A stretch of DNA of 64,000 bases from Terrihabitans soli. Its GTDB lineage: Bacteria; Pseudomonadota; Alphaproteobacteria; Rhizobiales; Methylopilaceae. Positions 25,221-33,330 of this stretch are shown piece after piece. The stretch spans positions 1,020,501 through 1,084,500 of the forward strand of contig NZ_AP023361.1 of NCBI RefSeq assembly GCF_014191545.1, in the 5' to 3' direction. The translations under genes and the position numbers were made by a program. The notes beneath the pieces are model-generated. The model was not told where the DNA came from. It ran no database searches and worked only from the letters and a program-made list of their open reading frames with translations. Positions within the stretch are counted from its first letter, which is position 1; the number at the start of each line of letters is the position of its first letter.

Positions 25221-26315
25221 ATGGCCGAGACACGCGCCACTCCCGCTTTGTCGCCCACGATCTGGGACGACGATTTTTCAACCGAGTTTTACCAGACCAA
25301 TCCGTTCGCCGCCTATTCCGGGACCGGCACCAACAACCCGATCGTGATGAAGGAAGATTTTGCCGCCCGGCGCGGCAATGGCATCACCTTCGAATTCATC
25401 ACCAATCTCAAGCGCGGCACGATCTTCGACCGCCAGCCTTTGCGCGGCCATGAAGACAAGCTCGGCGAGTATGGCGACAAGGTTTCGTGGCGCTTCCGCA
25501 AGAAGGGCATTTCGATCCATGAACTGGATGGCGACAATGCCGCCATCGACCTGCGCGAAGCTTCGCGCGGTGCGCTTCGAATTTGGGCCGACGAAGACGT
25601 CAAATGGGAGACCATCGACCGGCTCGGCGATGTCGGCGAGAATTGCGACGTGCCGTTCGAGATCGCAACGCCGACGCAGAAAAGCGCCTGGGTGGAGAAC
25701 AATCAGGACCGCGTTCTCTTCGGCGCGGCGCGCGCGAACTACTCGACCAATTTCGCCACCGCCGCCGGCAATGTCGATGCGACAAACGACAAGCTCACGC
25801 GGCGTTCGCTGTCCCTCCTGAAGCGGCTGGCGCTCTCCGCCTCGCCGCGCATCACGCCGATCCGCGTGCAGGAGAAGAACAATCGCCGCTATTTCGTGGC
25901 CTTCGCGCATCCCTTCGTGTTCCGCGATTTCGTCGCGGACGCCGAAGAGGTGACGTCCAATGTCGCGGTGATCGAGCGCAATGAGGGCATTTTCCTCGGC
26001 GGCGACCGCGAATGGGACGGCGTCATCCTGCACGAAGTCGACGACATGCCGGTCTATACGGGCATCGGCAATGGCGGCATCGATATCTCGCCGGTGCACC
26101 TGCTGGGCCAGGAGGCGCTCGGCTTCGCCATCAAGCAGCGCTACAAATCGCGCACCCAGGAAGACGATTACGGCCAGGTTCAGGGCCTCGGCATGATCGG
26201 CAAATGGGGCATGAAAAAGCTCTGCTACAATGCCGGCTATGGCGGCGACGATGCGAGCGTGCACGGCAAGCATCGCGGCGTCGTGACCGGCTTTTTCTCC
26301 GCCGTCGGCGACTGA
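25221..26315 (+). CDS. Major capsid protein (N4-gp56 family)
   Basis: 364 residues matching the N4-gp56-type major capsid family, the shell subunit of N4-like and related short-tailed phages. Family-like features: the N-terminal SPTIWDDDFSTEFYQTNPFAAY, GNGITFEFITNLKRG, then HELDGDNAAIDL, KRLALSASPRITPIR, and WDGVILHEVDDMP with the C-terminal QALGFAIKQRY-like segment (here EALGFAIKQRYKSR). It starts 11 bases after the scaffold stop, likely one operon. No protease gene was seen, consistent with this capsid type. Confidence 0.88.
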   Translation: MAETRATPALSPTIWDDDFSTEFYQTNPFAAYSGTGTNNPIVMKEDFAARRGNGITFEFITNLKRGTIFDRQPLRGHEDKLGEYGDKVSWRFRKKGISIHELDGDNAAIDLREASRGALRIWADEDVKWETIDRLGDVGENCDVPFEIATPTQKSAWVENNQDRVLFGAARANYSTNFATAAGNVDATNDKLTRRSLSLLKRLALSASPRITPIRVQEKNNRRYFVAFAHPFVFRDFVADAEEVTSNVAVIERNEGIFLGGDREWDGVILHEVDDMPVYTGIGNGGIDISPVHLLGQEALGFAIKQRYKSRTQEDDYGQVQGLGMIGKWGMKKLCYNAGYGGDDASVHGKHRGVVTGFFSAVGD

Positions 26316-26354
26316 CCCCTCGCACCACTTCTGACTTTTTGAAAGGAGCCCATC

Positions 26355-26768
26355 ATGGGTAACTACTGGACAAACTCTGTCCGGCATCCGGAAGATGTGG
26401 GTGTCGGGCATATCCGCCGCACGGTCACGTTCGATCAGAAAAGCGTCGATACGGGCATTCCGGTCGGCGCGCTCGAAGCGGGCACTGTTCCGCTTCGGGC
26501 CTATGCCGTCATCGAGACGGCGTTCAATGCCGCAACGACCAATGTGCTCGTGCTCGGCTCGGCGGCGGACGATGACGGTCTTGTCACGTCCGCCAATGCG
26601 GTGGCCGGATCACTCGGCCTGAAAGCCGGGACCGGCGCTCTGCTCGGCACGCCGCTTGCGGCCGACACCGTGTTTTTCGCGAAGTACACGCAGACGGGCA
26701 CGCCGGCCACCACCGGCAAGGCGACCTTTGTCGTCGAGTTCGTCAACGCGCGCGAAACCGCAGCCTGA
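26355..26768 (+). CDS. Probable phage head-associated protein
   Basis: 137 residues, start ATG with AAAGGAG ahead. Beta-rich, Ala/Thr/Gly-rich, with repeats of short strands (VPLRAYAVIETAFNAATTNV, VLVLGSAADDDGLV). Its position straight after the capsid gene and its composition fit a minor capsid or decoration protein. Family not recognised. Confidence 0.55.
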   Translation: MGNYWTNSVRHPEDVGVGHIRRTVTFDQKSVDTGIPVGALEAGTVPLRAYAVIETAFNAATTNVLVLGSAADDDGLVTSANAVAGSLGLKAGTGALLGTPLAADTVFFAKYTQTGTPATTGKATFVVEFVNARETAA

Positions 26769-26774
26769 GCCGGA

Positions 26775-26861
26775 CGCCGGACTCGGATGCTTCCGAGTCC
26801 GGCGATCTTTTTGCTCAAGCCCGGCAACAGCCGGGTTGAGTGGGAGAGCGATGAGCTCTCC
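26775..26861 (+). terminator. Terminator-like hairpin followed by two more hairpins
   Basis: CGCCGGACTCGGA-TGCT-TCCGAGTCCGGCG (26775-26804) is followed by ATCTTTTTG, a terminator form. Next is CTCAAGCCCGGC-AACA-GCCGGGTTGAG (26814-26840, one bulge), then GGAGAGC-GATGA-GCTCTCC (26843-26861). The first two keep the loops and order of the pair at 18685-18745 while stem bases change in matched pairs. It sits between the gene at 26355 and that at 26888. Confidence 0.7.
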
Positions 26862-26887
26862 CCGTTGTTCTTCTTAAGGGAGACATC

Positions 26888-27208
26888 ATGACCAAGCGCA
26901 TTCTGACCTATACGCCGACAGACGAGACGGACGCATCCGTCACCACCTATGGCCATGTGTTTTCCGCGGGCGTGCCGCTCGATCTCGGCGAGGACGAAGC
27001 GGCGTATGCGCGGCTGAAGGGCAATCCGGAATTTTCCGCCGACGGCAAAGAGAAAAGGACGAAGGCGAAAGCGGATGTGGAGCCTCAGCTGCCGGCCGAT
27101 CCCTCCGCCGATGAAAGCAATGACGGCAAGGACGCAAAGACGCGTGCGGCGCTGCAGGCGCGCGCTCTGAAGACCGCGAAGGCCGAGGCCGGCAAAGAGA
27201 GCGTGTGA
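26888..27208 (+). CDS. Hypothetical phage structural-region protein
   Basis: 106 residues. The N-terminal half (ILTYTPTDETDASVTTYGHVF, then GVPLDLGEDEAAYARLKGNP) looks folded; the C-terminal half is Lys/Ala/Asp/Glu-rich and probably disordered. Its stop overlaps the start of the next gene as TGATG, so the two are coupled. The position between capsid and head-tail proteins suggests a head accessory role. Confidence 0.5.
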   Translation: MTKRILTYTPTDETDASVTTYGHVFSAGVPLDLGEDEAAYARLKGNPEFSADGKEKRTKAKADVEPQLPADPSADESNDGKDAKTRAALQARALKTAKAEAGKESV

Positions 27209-27543
27209 TGCCGAAAACGCGGACCGATCTCATCAACGAGGCGCTCGATATGCTCGGCGTCACCGGCACGGGGCAGACCCCGTCGGCCGAAGACCGCGCC
27301 GTGATCGACGGCAAGATCGAACCGAAACTCGCCGAGCTGTCGCGCCGCGAGATTGTTTATGTGCCCGATCCCGATGCGGTTGACGACGAAATCTTCGATG
27401 CGCTGGCAACTCTTCTGGCGGAAGAAGCGGGGCCGAAATTCGGAAGGCCGCGCGATCTCGGCGTCCGGCTTGAGGCAGAGGGACGACTGATCGAAATGCT
27501 GGGCGGCTCCAGACCCGAGACGGTTGCCGCGGAGTATTTCTGA
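27208..27543 (+). CDS. P22 gp4-like head-tail accessory factor
   Basis: 111 residues, start ATG at 27208 (a GTG 3 bases earlier is an alternative). Helical, with DLINEALDMLGVTGTGQTP, EDRAVIDGKIEPKLAELSRR and DEIFDALATLLAEEAGPKFG, the usual size and makeup of P22 gp4-type connector proteins that seal the portal after packaging. It overlaps the next gene by one base (TGATG), and that gene is gp10-like, which supports the call. Confidence 0.65.
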   Translation: MPKTRTDLINEALDMLGVTGTGQTPSAEDRAVIDGKIEPKLAELSRREIVYVPDPDAVDDEIFDALATLLAEEAGPKFGRPRDLGVRLEAEGRLIEMLGGSRPETVAAEYF

Positions 27544-28961
27544 TGCCGGATATTCCGCTGCCGCTCTCATCTTCGCCCGGCGCGACACCGCTCGAAGCGC
27601 AGGGGCGGCTGATCAATGCCTATGTCGAGCCGCTCGAAGGCGGCGAGGGCAGCTATGTGCGCCGCCGCGTGCCGGGCCTGATCGAAGCGGCTCCGGACAA
27701 TGAGGCGCTCGGGCCGGTGCGCGGATTTCATTTCGTGTCGAACACGCTGCTCATCGCGCAGGGCGGCAAGCTGTGCAAGATCGTTGCGGACGGGACACGC
27801 AGCGTTCTCGGCGATCTGCCGGGCACGGGAGCGGTGACGATCGCCTCCAACAACAAGGCGCCGATCCCCGATATTCTCTGTGTCACCTCGGCGGGAATCT
27901 ACGCGCTGACGATTTCCGGTGCGCCGGTTTCCTTCACGGATCCCGATCTGCCGCAGCCGAACTCGGTGTGTTTCATCGACGGCTATTTCATCATGACGCT
28001 GCGCGACGGGCGCGTCTTCGCGTCGGGTCTCAACTCTACGACCTTCTCAGGCGTCGATTTTGCAAAGGCGGAAGCCAAGGCCGGCGGGCTTTATCGCGGC
28101 GTCGTCTTCGGGCAGCAGCTCTATCTGATGGGGCCGAACGCGACCGAGGTCTGGTACAACGCGGCGAACCCCACCGGCTTTCCTTTTACCCGCGCCAGCG
28201 TCATTCCGGTCGGCCTCGTTGCACCGACGGCGGTTGCCGGCATGGAGGATGGGTTCAATCTTGCGCTGATCTGGGTGGGTTCGGACCGCCGCGTGTGGCA
28301 GCTGACCGGCGGATATACTCCGCAGCCGATCGCAACGCCCGATGTGGCGCGCGCTCTGAGCGAAATCGCCGCCGCCGATATCTCAACTTTGATCTTTACC
28401 GCCGGCGAGCACGCCTGTTGCGCCATTACAGGCCCGGACTTCACATGGGTCTACGATCTGTCGACCAATTGCTGGCATGAGCGCGCAAGCTATCGGACGC
28501 CGAACTGGCGGGCCTCGATGTCGGCGCGCGCTTTCGATGCCTGGTTCACGGGAGACCGCAAGAACGCGCAGGTGCATAAGATCAGCGAGAGTGCGCAGGA
28601 GGAATCCGGTGAGCCGCTGATCTTCTGTCTCAGAACAAAACCTGCCGCAGCCTTTCCGAACCGTGTGCGGATCCACCGAGCCGATTTCGGTTTTGTGATG
28701 GGGCGGGGCCTCGTCGACGGCCGCGAGCCGATCGAGACAGATCCTGTCGTTCGCATCCGTTACTCCGACGACGGCGGCAATAGCTTCTCGCAACCGATTG
28801 AGCGTTCGCTCGGGCGGCATGCAAAATTCGACACGCGCATCACCGTCAACCGCCTTGGTCTGACCGGGCCGTTCGGACGTGTATACGAGCTCGAAGTGTC
28901 GGATCCTGTTTATGTCGGCCTTCTGACGGCGAGCCACGAAGCCGAAGCGCGAATGAATTGA
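27543..28961 (+). CDS. P22 gp10-like packaged-DNA stabilisation protein
   Basis: 472 residues, the normal size for P22 gp10-type tail hub proteins, which stack below gp4 and hold the tail needle or spikes. It opens PLPLSSSPGATPLEAQGRLINAY, a family-like start, and has successive beta-propeller-like blades (YALTISGAPVSF, GRVFASGLN, QLYLMGPNATEVW, RRVWQLTGGYTP, TWVYDLSTNCWHE). The order portal, scaffold, capsid, gp4, gp10 agrees with P22-like phages. Confidence 0.75.
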   Translation: MPDIPLPLSSSPGATPLEAQGRLINAYVEPLEGGEGSYVRRRVPGLIEAAPDNEALGPVRGFHFVSNTLLIAQGGKLCKIVADGTRSVLGDLPGTGAVTIASNNKAPIPDILCVTSAGIYALTISGAPVSFTDPDLPQPNSVCFIDGYFIMTLRDGRVFASGLNSTTFSGVDFAKAEAKAGGLYRGVVFGQQLYLMGPNATEVWYNAANPTGFPFTRASVIPVGLVAPTAVAGMEDGFNLALIWVGSDRRVWQLTGGYTPQPIATPDVARALSEIAAADISTLIFTAGEHACCAITGPDFTWVYDLSTNCWHERASYRTPNWRASMSARAFDAWFTGDRKNAQVHKISESAQEESGEPLIFCLRTKPAAAFPNRVRIHRADFGFVMGRGLVDGREPIETDPVVRIRYSDDGGNSFSQPIERSLGRHAKFDTRITVNRLGLTGPFGRVYELEVSDPVYVGLLTASHEAEARMN

Positions 28962-28975
28962 CGGCCGCTTGATCC

Positions 28976-29335
28976 CTAACGGCGCAGCGTACAGCGCACC
29001 GGTATCGTATTGGGGTCGTCGAAGTCTCCGTCGGGCCTGATAACCCCGGACATCGTCCATGGGCGCTTTTCGTGAATCTTGTCGATGGCAATCGGAATGT
29101 CGAACAGGATGTACTTACCCTGCGGGTCATCGAAACCGAAGACAATGCCCTCCTTCAGATCCACAGTCTTGCCGGCATATGTCGCGGTGTGATCGGTGAA
29201 GTTAAGGCGGGCTTTTTCCGAGCCCCATTTGCAATCGTAAACGACCGGCGCCGCCTGCGCGGCTTGGGCAAGACCGAACACGAAAGCAGCGGACATCATA
29301 ATTTTTCGACGGCTCGGCACAGCATTTTCCCACAT
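28976..29335 (-). CDS. Secreted small protein, possible phage moron
   Basis: 119 residues, minus strand among plus-strand tail genes. The N-terminus is a signal peptide (KIMMSAAFVFGLAQAAQA; the start might be the Met near residue 13). The mature domain is beta-rich, with one Cys near each end (VVYDCKWGSEKARLNF and VRCTLRR) that could form a disulfide. A lone exported protein on the opposite strand within a phage cluster is the usual picture of a lysogenic-conversion gene. No family is recognised. Confidence 0.55.
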   Translation of the reverse strand: MWENAVPSRRKIMMSAAFVFGLAQAAQAAPVVYDCKWGSEKARLNFTDHTATYAGKTVDLKEGIVFGFDDPQGKYILFDIPIAIDKIHEKRPWTMSGVIRPDGDFDDPNTIPVRCTLRR

Positions 29336-29353
29336 TTCGTAATTTGAGGGCGC

Positions 29354-30295
29354 ATGTCTGATTATCAGAATTTAAGCCACCTTTCTACTTACGACTCAAA
29401 AGGCCGTAAAGTTCAGCCTGAGGGAATTGTATTCCATCACACCGGCGGACGGCGCGACAATCCGGGTACCATCCAGGTCCTTAATGAGCGTGGTTTCTCA
29501 TCCAATTTCGTCACGGATCGTGACGGGAATATCGCTTACAGTGTTACTCCGGGAGCCTATGCTTCGCATATGCGGCCAGGCGGCTTTCGAATGAAGAATC
29601 CGCCCGATGCAATCCGCCGGTTCAACAACAGTAACATGCTGGGTATGGAAGTGTCGGCGGCGGACGATGGCGACATTCTGCCTGAGGAGATTGCCGCGAA
29701 CCTGAAATGGGCCGCCGATATGGGGATGACTTACGGGTTCGACCCCGGCAAGACTGCCTATGGGCATGGAGAACTGAACGGCCACAAACGTCCCGATGAG
29801 GGATACACGATCACCAACGCGGTTCGGCAGCACCACCCGCAGTCTCAGCAAGAAGCGCTGATGTCTCCTGCGCGAATGGCTAATCAGTATGCGCCTGATT
29901 TTGGTATGTGGGCGGCGCCGTCCACTCAGGGTGTAACCCCGCGGTCCGTCCGGGCAGCTCGCGAGCGGGGACTGTCCGTATCGCCGACCATGCCCGGAGC
30001 AATCAGTCCTGCGCGCGGCAGCTTCGCGACCGCCGGCGAAAATCGCTGGCCGGACGACGTACATACTTTTCCGGAAAGCGGGGGTGACCTTTCGCGCGCG
30101 GAAATGTTTGCGCTCGGACGCGATCCGAAGTTCCGGCAGCTTGCCATCGAAATGCTGACGGGCCGGGTGACGCCCAATCAGAAGGTCGATCAGGCGCATG
30201 CCCGCCTTCAGTCCTTTGCTCCGACGCGGATGGCAATGGATGTGGACTATCAGCCGCTGCCGCGCGATCGATCCTACCTCGGATTATGGCGATAG
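29354..30295 (+). CDS. N-acetylmuramoyl-L-alanine amidase fused to a tail module
   Basis: 313 residues. Residues 1-165 form an amidase_2/PGRP-like fold: GIVFHHTGG (first zinc His), SSNFVTDRDGNIAYSV, NNSNMLGMEVSA and YGHGELNGHKRPDEG (second His and the Lys). It would cut the stem peptide from the wall during infection or release. The last 75 residues are a separate module (DLSRAEMFALGRDPKFRQLA, IEMLTGRVTP, TRMAMDVDYQPLP) that recurs at the end of the gene at 31148-31552. No signal peptide. Virion-borne cell-wall opening is inferred from the fusion and from its place among tail genes. Confidence 0.8.
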   Translation: MSDYQNLSHLSTYDSKGRKVQPEGIVFHHTGGRRDNPGTIQVLNERGFSSNFVTDRDGNIAYSVTPGAYASHMRPGGFRMKNPPDAIRRFNNSNMLGMEVSAADDGDILPEEIAANLKWAADMGMTYGFDPGKTAYGHGELNGHKRPDEGYTITNAVRQHHPQSQQEALMSPARMANQYAPDFGMWAAPSTQGVTPRSVRAARERGLSVSPTMPGAISPARGSFATAGENRWPDDVHTFPESGGDLSRAEMFALGRDPKFRQLAIEMLTGRVTPNQKVDQAHARLQSFAPTRMAMDVDYQPLPRDRSYLGLWR

Positions 30296-30304
30296 CGCGA
30301 TCCG

Positions 30305-30457
30305 ATGGCCGATCTTCCGCCGCCGCCGCCGCCGCAGGCCGATTTCGTCAATCCTAACACCGGCCGTCCGACCGAGATTTTCTATCTCTGGCTCGTCAAA
30401 GAACTCGTCACAAAGATCCGTGAGCTCGAAGCGCGGATTGCAGCACTGGAGCCTTGA
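30305..30457 (+). CDS. 50-residue phage protein with proline run and coiled coil
   Basis: MADLPPPPPPQADFVNPNTG opens the protein, followed by EIFYLWLVKELVTKIRELEA, a probable coiled coil, ending RIAALEP. It fits tightly between the amidase and DNA-transfer genes (9 and 6 bases away), which supports it being real. Short proteins of this type with a proline run occur in phage tail regions. Function unknown. Confidence 0.55.
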   Translation: MADLPPPPPPQADFVNPNTGRPTEIFYLWLVKELVTKIRELEARIAALEP

Positions 30458-30463
30458 ACACAT

Positions 30464-31138
30464 ATGGGCTTTTTATCCGGACTTTTAGGCCTCGATGCCG
30501 GCAAAGCAAAAATGAAGGCCGCAAAGCAAAACCGCGCCGAGATCGACGCGCTCGGTAATCGCGGCTTCGGTTATATCAACGAGGGCGAGGACCGATCGCA
30601 GGCCGCGCTGAACGAAGCGGCGCGACTCTACGATCCCTATGCGAATACCGGCACGCAGGCGGGCAATATGTACGCCAATGCGACGGGGCTGAACGGTGCC
30701 GCTGGGTCCGATGCCGCCCGCGCCGCCTTCCGCGCCGGGCCTGGTTATGACTTCCAAGTCGATGAAGCCATGCGTGGCGCCGAGCGTGCGGCCTCGGCCG
30801 GCGGCATGCTGGCCTCCGGCAATCTGATGGCGGAGATGCTGGCGCGCGGTCAGAACCTTGCCAATCAGGAATATGGAGGATGGCTCGACCGGCTTTCCAA
30901 CCAAGCCGGACAAGGGCTGCAGGCCGCGCAAGGAAAAAGCGGCATGCTGAACAATCTCGCCAATATCTATCAGCAGACGACGGGTCAGCGGCTTGGCCTC
31001 GACACTTCGATTGTTGCGGGCCGTATGGGCGCGGCAAATCAATATGCCGAAGGCAAGGAAACGAACAAGGGTGCCTGGGCCAATCTCGGCTCGGCGCTCG
31101 GCAATATGACTGGCAAAGCCGCGTTCGGCGGAATGTGA
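30464..31138 (+). CDS. Phage DNA-transfer/ejection-type protein
   Basis: 224 residues, Ala/Gly/Asn/Gln-rich and helical, with a hydrophobic start (MGFLSGLLGLDAGKAKMKAA). The pattern (YDPYANTGTQAGNMYANATG, FRAGPGYDFQVDEAMRGAER, AASAGGMLASGNLMAEMLAR) is that of ejection or DNA-transfer proteins common in podoviruses of alphaproteobacteria, expelled from the head to build the channel in the cell envelope. Position after the tail hub agrees. Confidence 0.7.
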   Translation: MGFLSGLLGLDAGKAKMKAAKQNRAEIDALGNRGFGYINEGEDRSQAALNEAARLYDPYANTGTQAGNMYANATGLNGAAGSDAARAAFRAGPGYDFQVDEAMRGAERAASAGGMLASGNLMAEMLARGQNLANQEYGGWLDRLSNQAGQGLQAAQGKSGMLNNLANIYQQTTGQRLGLDTSIVAGRMGAANQYAEGKETNKGAWANLGSALGNMTGKAAFGGM

Positions 31139-31147
31139 GGAGGTGCG

Positions 31148-31552
31148 ATGAGCTATTTTTACGATCTGACGCCTCAGGCCGTTTCCGTCCCGGTGGCGGG
31201 GCAAGGCCTTGTGCAGGGGTTTGCGGAAAGCCTCGGGCCGCGGCTCGACGCGTATCGGGCGGAAAAAGCCGACGAAAATCAGTGGCGCGATACGCTGAAT
31301 GCTTTCCCTGAAAATCCGGGCGGCTTCTCGCGTGCGCAGATGTTTGCGCTCGGCCGTGACCCGAAATACCGCGATATTGCTATCGAAATGCTCACCGGGC
31401 GGATGAAACCCCAGCAATTTATGGGGCCGGCGCAGCCGGCATACGGCGCTCGACCTTTCGGCCCCTCGCGCATGGCGGCGGATGTGGACTACCACGAGGC
31501 GGAAAGCGGCGGTGCGTACTTCAATCCGTACAGTGCGGGTTGGATGCGATGA
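31148..31552 (+). CDS. Phage protein sharing the amidase C-terminal module
   Basis: 134 residues. The first 50 are unique (FYDLTPQAVSVPVAGQGLVQ, helical after that); the rest, from FPENPGGFSRAQMFALGRD to MAADVDYHE, repeats the C-terminal module of the amidase with about half the residues identical. This suggests both proteins dock to the same partner, probably the virion or tail. It is the last plus-strand gene before the first minus-strand glycosyltransferase. Confidence 0.65.
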   Translation: MSYFYDLTPQAVSVPVAGQGLVQGFAESLGPRLDAYRAEKADENQWRDTLNAFPENPGGFSRAQMFALGRDPKYRDIAIEMLTGRMKPQQFMGPAQPAYGARPFGPSRMAADVDYHEAESGGAYFNPYSAGWMR

Positions 31553-31587
31553 GCTTGTGAATGAGCTATTGCTTGGGACGGCGGCTT

Positions 31588-32496
31588 CTATAGTTGGATA
31601 TCGTTCTCGTCGATAAAATCGATGATCTGCCGGTCCTCGACAACATCCGAGTCGATGCTTTCCAAAGCCGTCCGCAGGCGGTGCTGATGGGCGTCGCGAG
31701 TTGCGGGAGAGACAGGCCCCCTGCGGATCTTCTCTTCAAACTCTTCGAGCGATTTTGTGTAATAGTGGTTGAGCTGTAGATTTTGTGACGCGTAGAAATC
31801 GGGAGTTTTTCGCTGCTTGCGCGTGAACACCTTTCCAACGTCGTTGCAGGTCATCTCACCGTATTGCCGCGTTTCGAACTGGTGAACGCTGACTTCCGTG
31901 ACCTCGCAGGGGTCGACAACGCATTTGAAATTCGTCGCATTTTTTTTTCGACTGATCGGATCGGTCGCACGTTGGACGAAGTTTCTGAGAATACCACCAT
32001 CGGGTTTAGCTTTGTGACCACTGGTCCCGAACATGTGCCAGGGGAGGGAGACATTCGGAAATCCGCCTGTACCTTTGAGGGCCTCTTCGACAGTGTTTCC
32101 CAATTTCGGCAGCAGGAACTCGTCGACGTCAATCAGCGCCATCCATCGGAAGGCGGCGCCGAAGTTTAGAATTGCATGAGCGAAAGCGACCACCTGGCTA
32201 TTGAACTGCTGGCCGTCCGACATGTCGATCATGCGCCCGGCCCAAGGCACCAGCGTCAATTCCGCGTCGGACAATCTTGCTTTGATTATGCTCGCTGTCC
32301 CATCGGTTGAGCCGTCATCGTAAATGATGAAATGGCGGATTCCGACGGCCTGATGAAAGGCAAGCCACTCGTCGATGTAGCTCTCTTCATCCTTCAGCAT
32401 TGTCACGATGGCGACCCCGTGGCGGTTGGGTCGAGGCGCGGGAGGATCGATGCGAAGATGTTTGGAGAAGGGCAGGCGCTTTTTAAACAGTCTCAT
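31588..32496 (-). CDS. Glycosyltransferase (GT92/GT2-like) in phage tail region
   Basis: 302 residues. GVAIVTMLKDEESYIDEWLAF is the usual opening of GT92-type (DUF23) and related GT-A enzymes, then IIYDDGSTDGT, and the metal-binding WMALIDVDEFLLP with a DxD-type centre. VSLPWHMFGTSGH and NHYYTKSLEEFEEK are also family-like. It is on the minus strand, in contrast to the structural genes, with lower GC. Likely role: adding a sugar to a cell-surface glycan, as in phage serotype conversion; this is inference. Confidence 0.75.
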   Translation of the reverse strand: MRLFKKRLPFSKHLRIDPPAPRPNRHGVAIVTMLKDEESYIDEWLAFHQAVGIRHFIIYDDGSTDGTASIIKARLSDAELTLVPWAGRMIDMSDGQQFNSQVVAFAHAILNFGAAFRWMALIDVDEFLLPKLGNTVEEALKGTGGFPNVSLPWHMFGTSGHKAKPDGGILRNFVQRATDPISRKKNATNFKCVVDPCEVTEVSVHQFETRQYGEMTCNDVGKVFTRKQRKTPDFYASQNLQLNHYYTKSLEEFEEKIRRGPVSPATRDAHQHRLRTALESIDSDVVEDRQIIDFIDENDIQL

Positions 32497-32524
32497 TACG
32501 TGATTGGCACCTAAACCGAGAGCG

Positions 32525-32548
32525 TTCGGGCCAATAGATTGGCCCGAA
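32525..32548. repeat. Perfect inverted repeat between two glycosyltransferase genes
   Basis: TTCGGGCCAAT (32525-32535) pairs with ATTGGCCCGAA (32538-32548) with AG between: an 11-bp palindrome with almost no loop. Neither strand has a clear T-run after it, so a protein-binding site is as likely as a terminator. Confidence 0.5.
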
Positions 32549-32619
32549 AAAGCTAAAAGGCCATAGGATACACGAGAGCTAGGGTCAACCTTGAGACCTA
32601 GTTTTGGAGCCGCAAACCA

Positions 32620-33258
32620 CTAATCCTCAGCGGCCCAGGCCTGTAGATCGCGGTGGCTGGTCATCTTCGTAATGAGTCTTTCTCCGGCGCGCCGCAGGCG
32701 GTGGAGCCTGAGCGACGCCCTTTCAAGAAACGTTATTTCTGAGGCTACGTGGCGGACAACGCGTCCCTCCGAGATCCACTTGTCGAAGAGCGCACGTTCT
32801 GCAGTCCAGTCGTGACCATACTCACCGGCATGGCCAAAACCGAACAGGTGAAGAATGGCGTCGGGATAAAGTTCCATCAGATGAAATGCGCCGGCTAAAC
32901 CGGTGCTTGGTTTCATTCCTTCTTCGGACTTTAGCCGCCGCAACTGCTCGACACAGGCAGGAGCGTATCCGACAACCTTCAAGGGCTTATCGATAACGCC
33001 GGTCGCCTCACTCTTAAGGGCGTCTACGTCTTTCCGCTTGTAATTGACGATCCATATTTGCTTGGCCGAGCGATAGGCTCCTGTATGGAAGCCGTCGGTG
33101 AACGCAAGCCGCCAAGTGTGCATGACAAGTACGTCTGTACGTCTTCCCGCCAGGCCGAAAGTCTTGGCACGGTTAAAGCGCATTACGAGATCGTACTGGT
33201 CAATGACGCGAGAGAATTCGCGGCCGACTCTTCCATTTCCAACAACTGCGATACGCAT
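32620..33258 (-). CDS. Sialyltransferase-like (GT29-type) protein
   Basis: 212 residues from the Met at 33258 (MRIAVVGNGRVGREF). The pattern VVGNGRVGREFSRVIDQYDL followed by VMRFNRAKTFGLAGRRTDVL parallels the large sialylmotif of GT29, and GMKPSTGLAGAFHL with LHLFGFGHAG parallels the small motif; a later His-rich HDWTAER fits the end. Similar phage and bacterial proteins are annotated as GT29-like, though the sugar may not be sialic acid. It sits on the minus strand ahead of the tail collar gene (divergent). Confidence 0.65.
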   Translation of the reverse strand: MRIAVVGNGRVGREFSRVIDQYDLVMRFNRAKTFGLAGRRTDVLVMHTWRLAFTDGFHTGAYRSAKQIWIVNYKRKDVDALKSEATGVIDKPLKVVGYAPACVEQLRRLKSEEGMKPSTGLAGAFHLMELYPDAILHLFGFGHAGEYGHDWTAERALFDKWISEGRVVRHVASEITFLERASLRLHRLRRAGERLITKMTSHRDLQAWAAED

Positions 33259-33330
33259 AAAGCGGTTTGTATTCCAAATAAAAGCCGCCGTGCAAGCATT
33301 TTGCCAATTCAATCAATTTCTGGAGCATCC

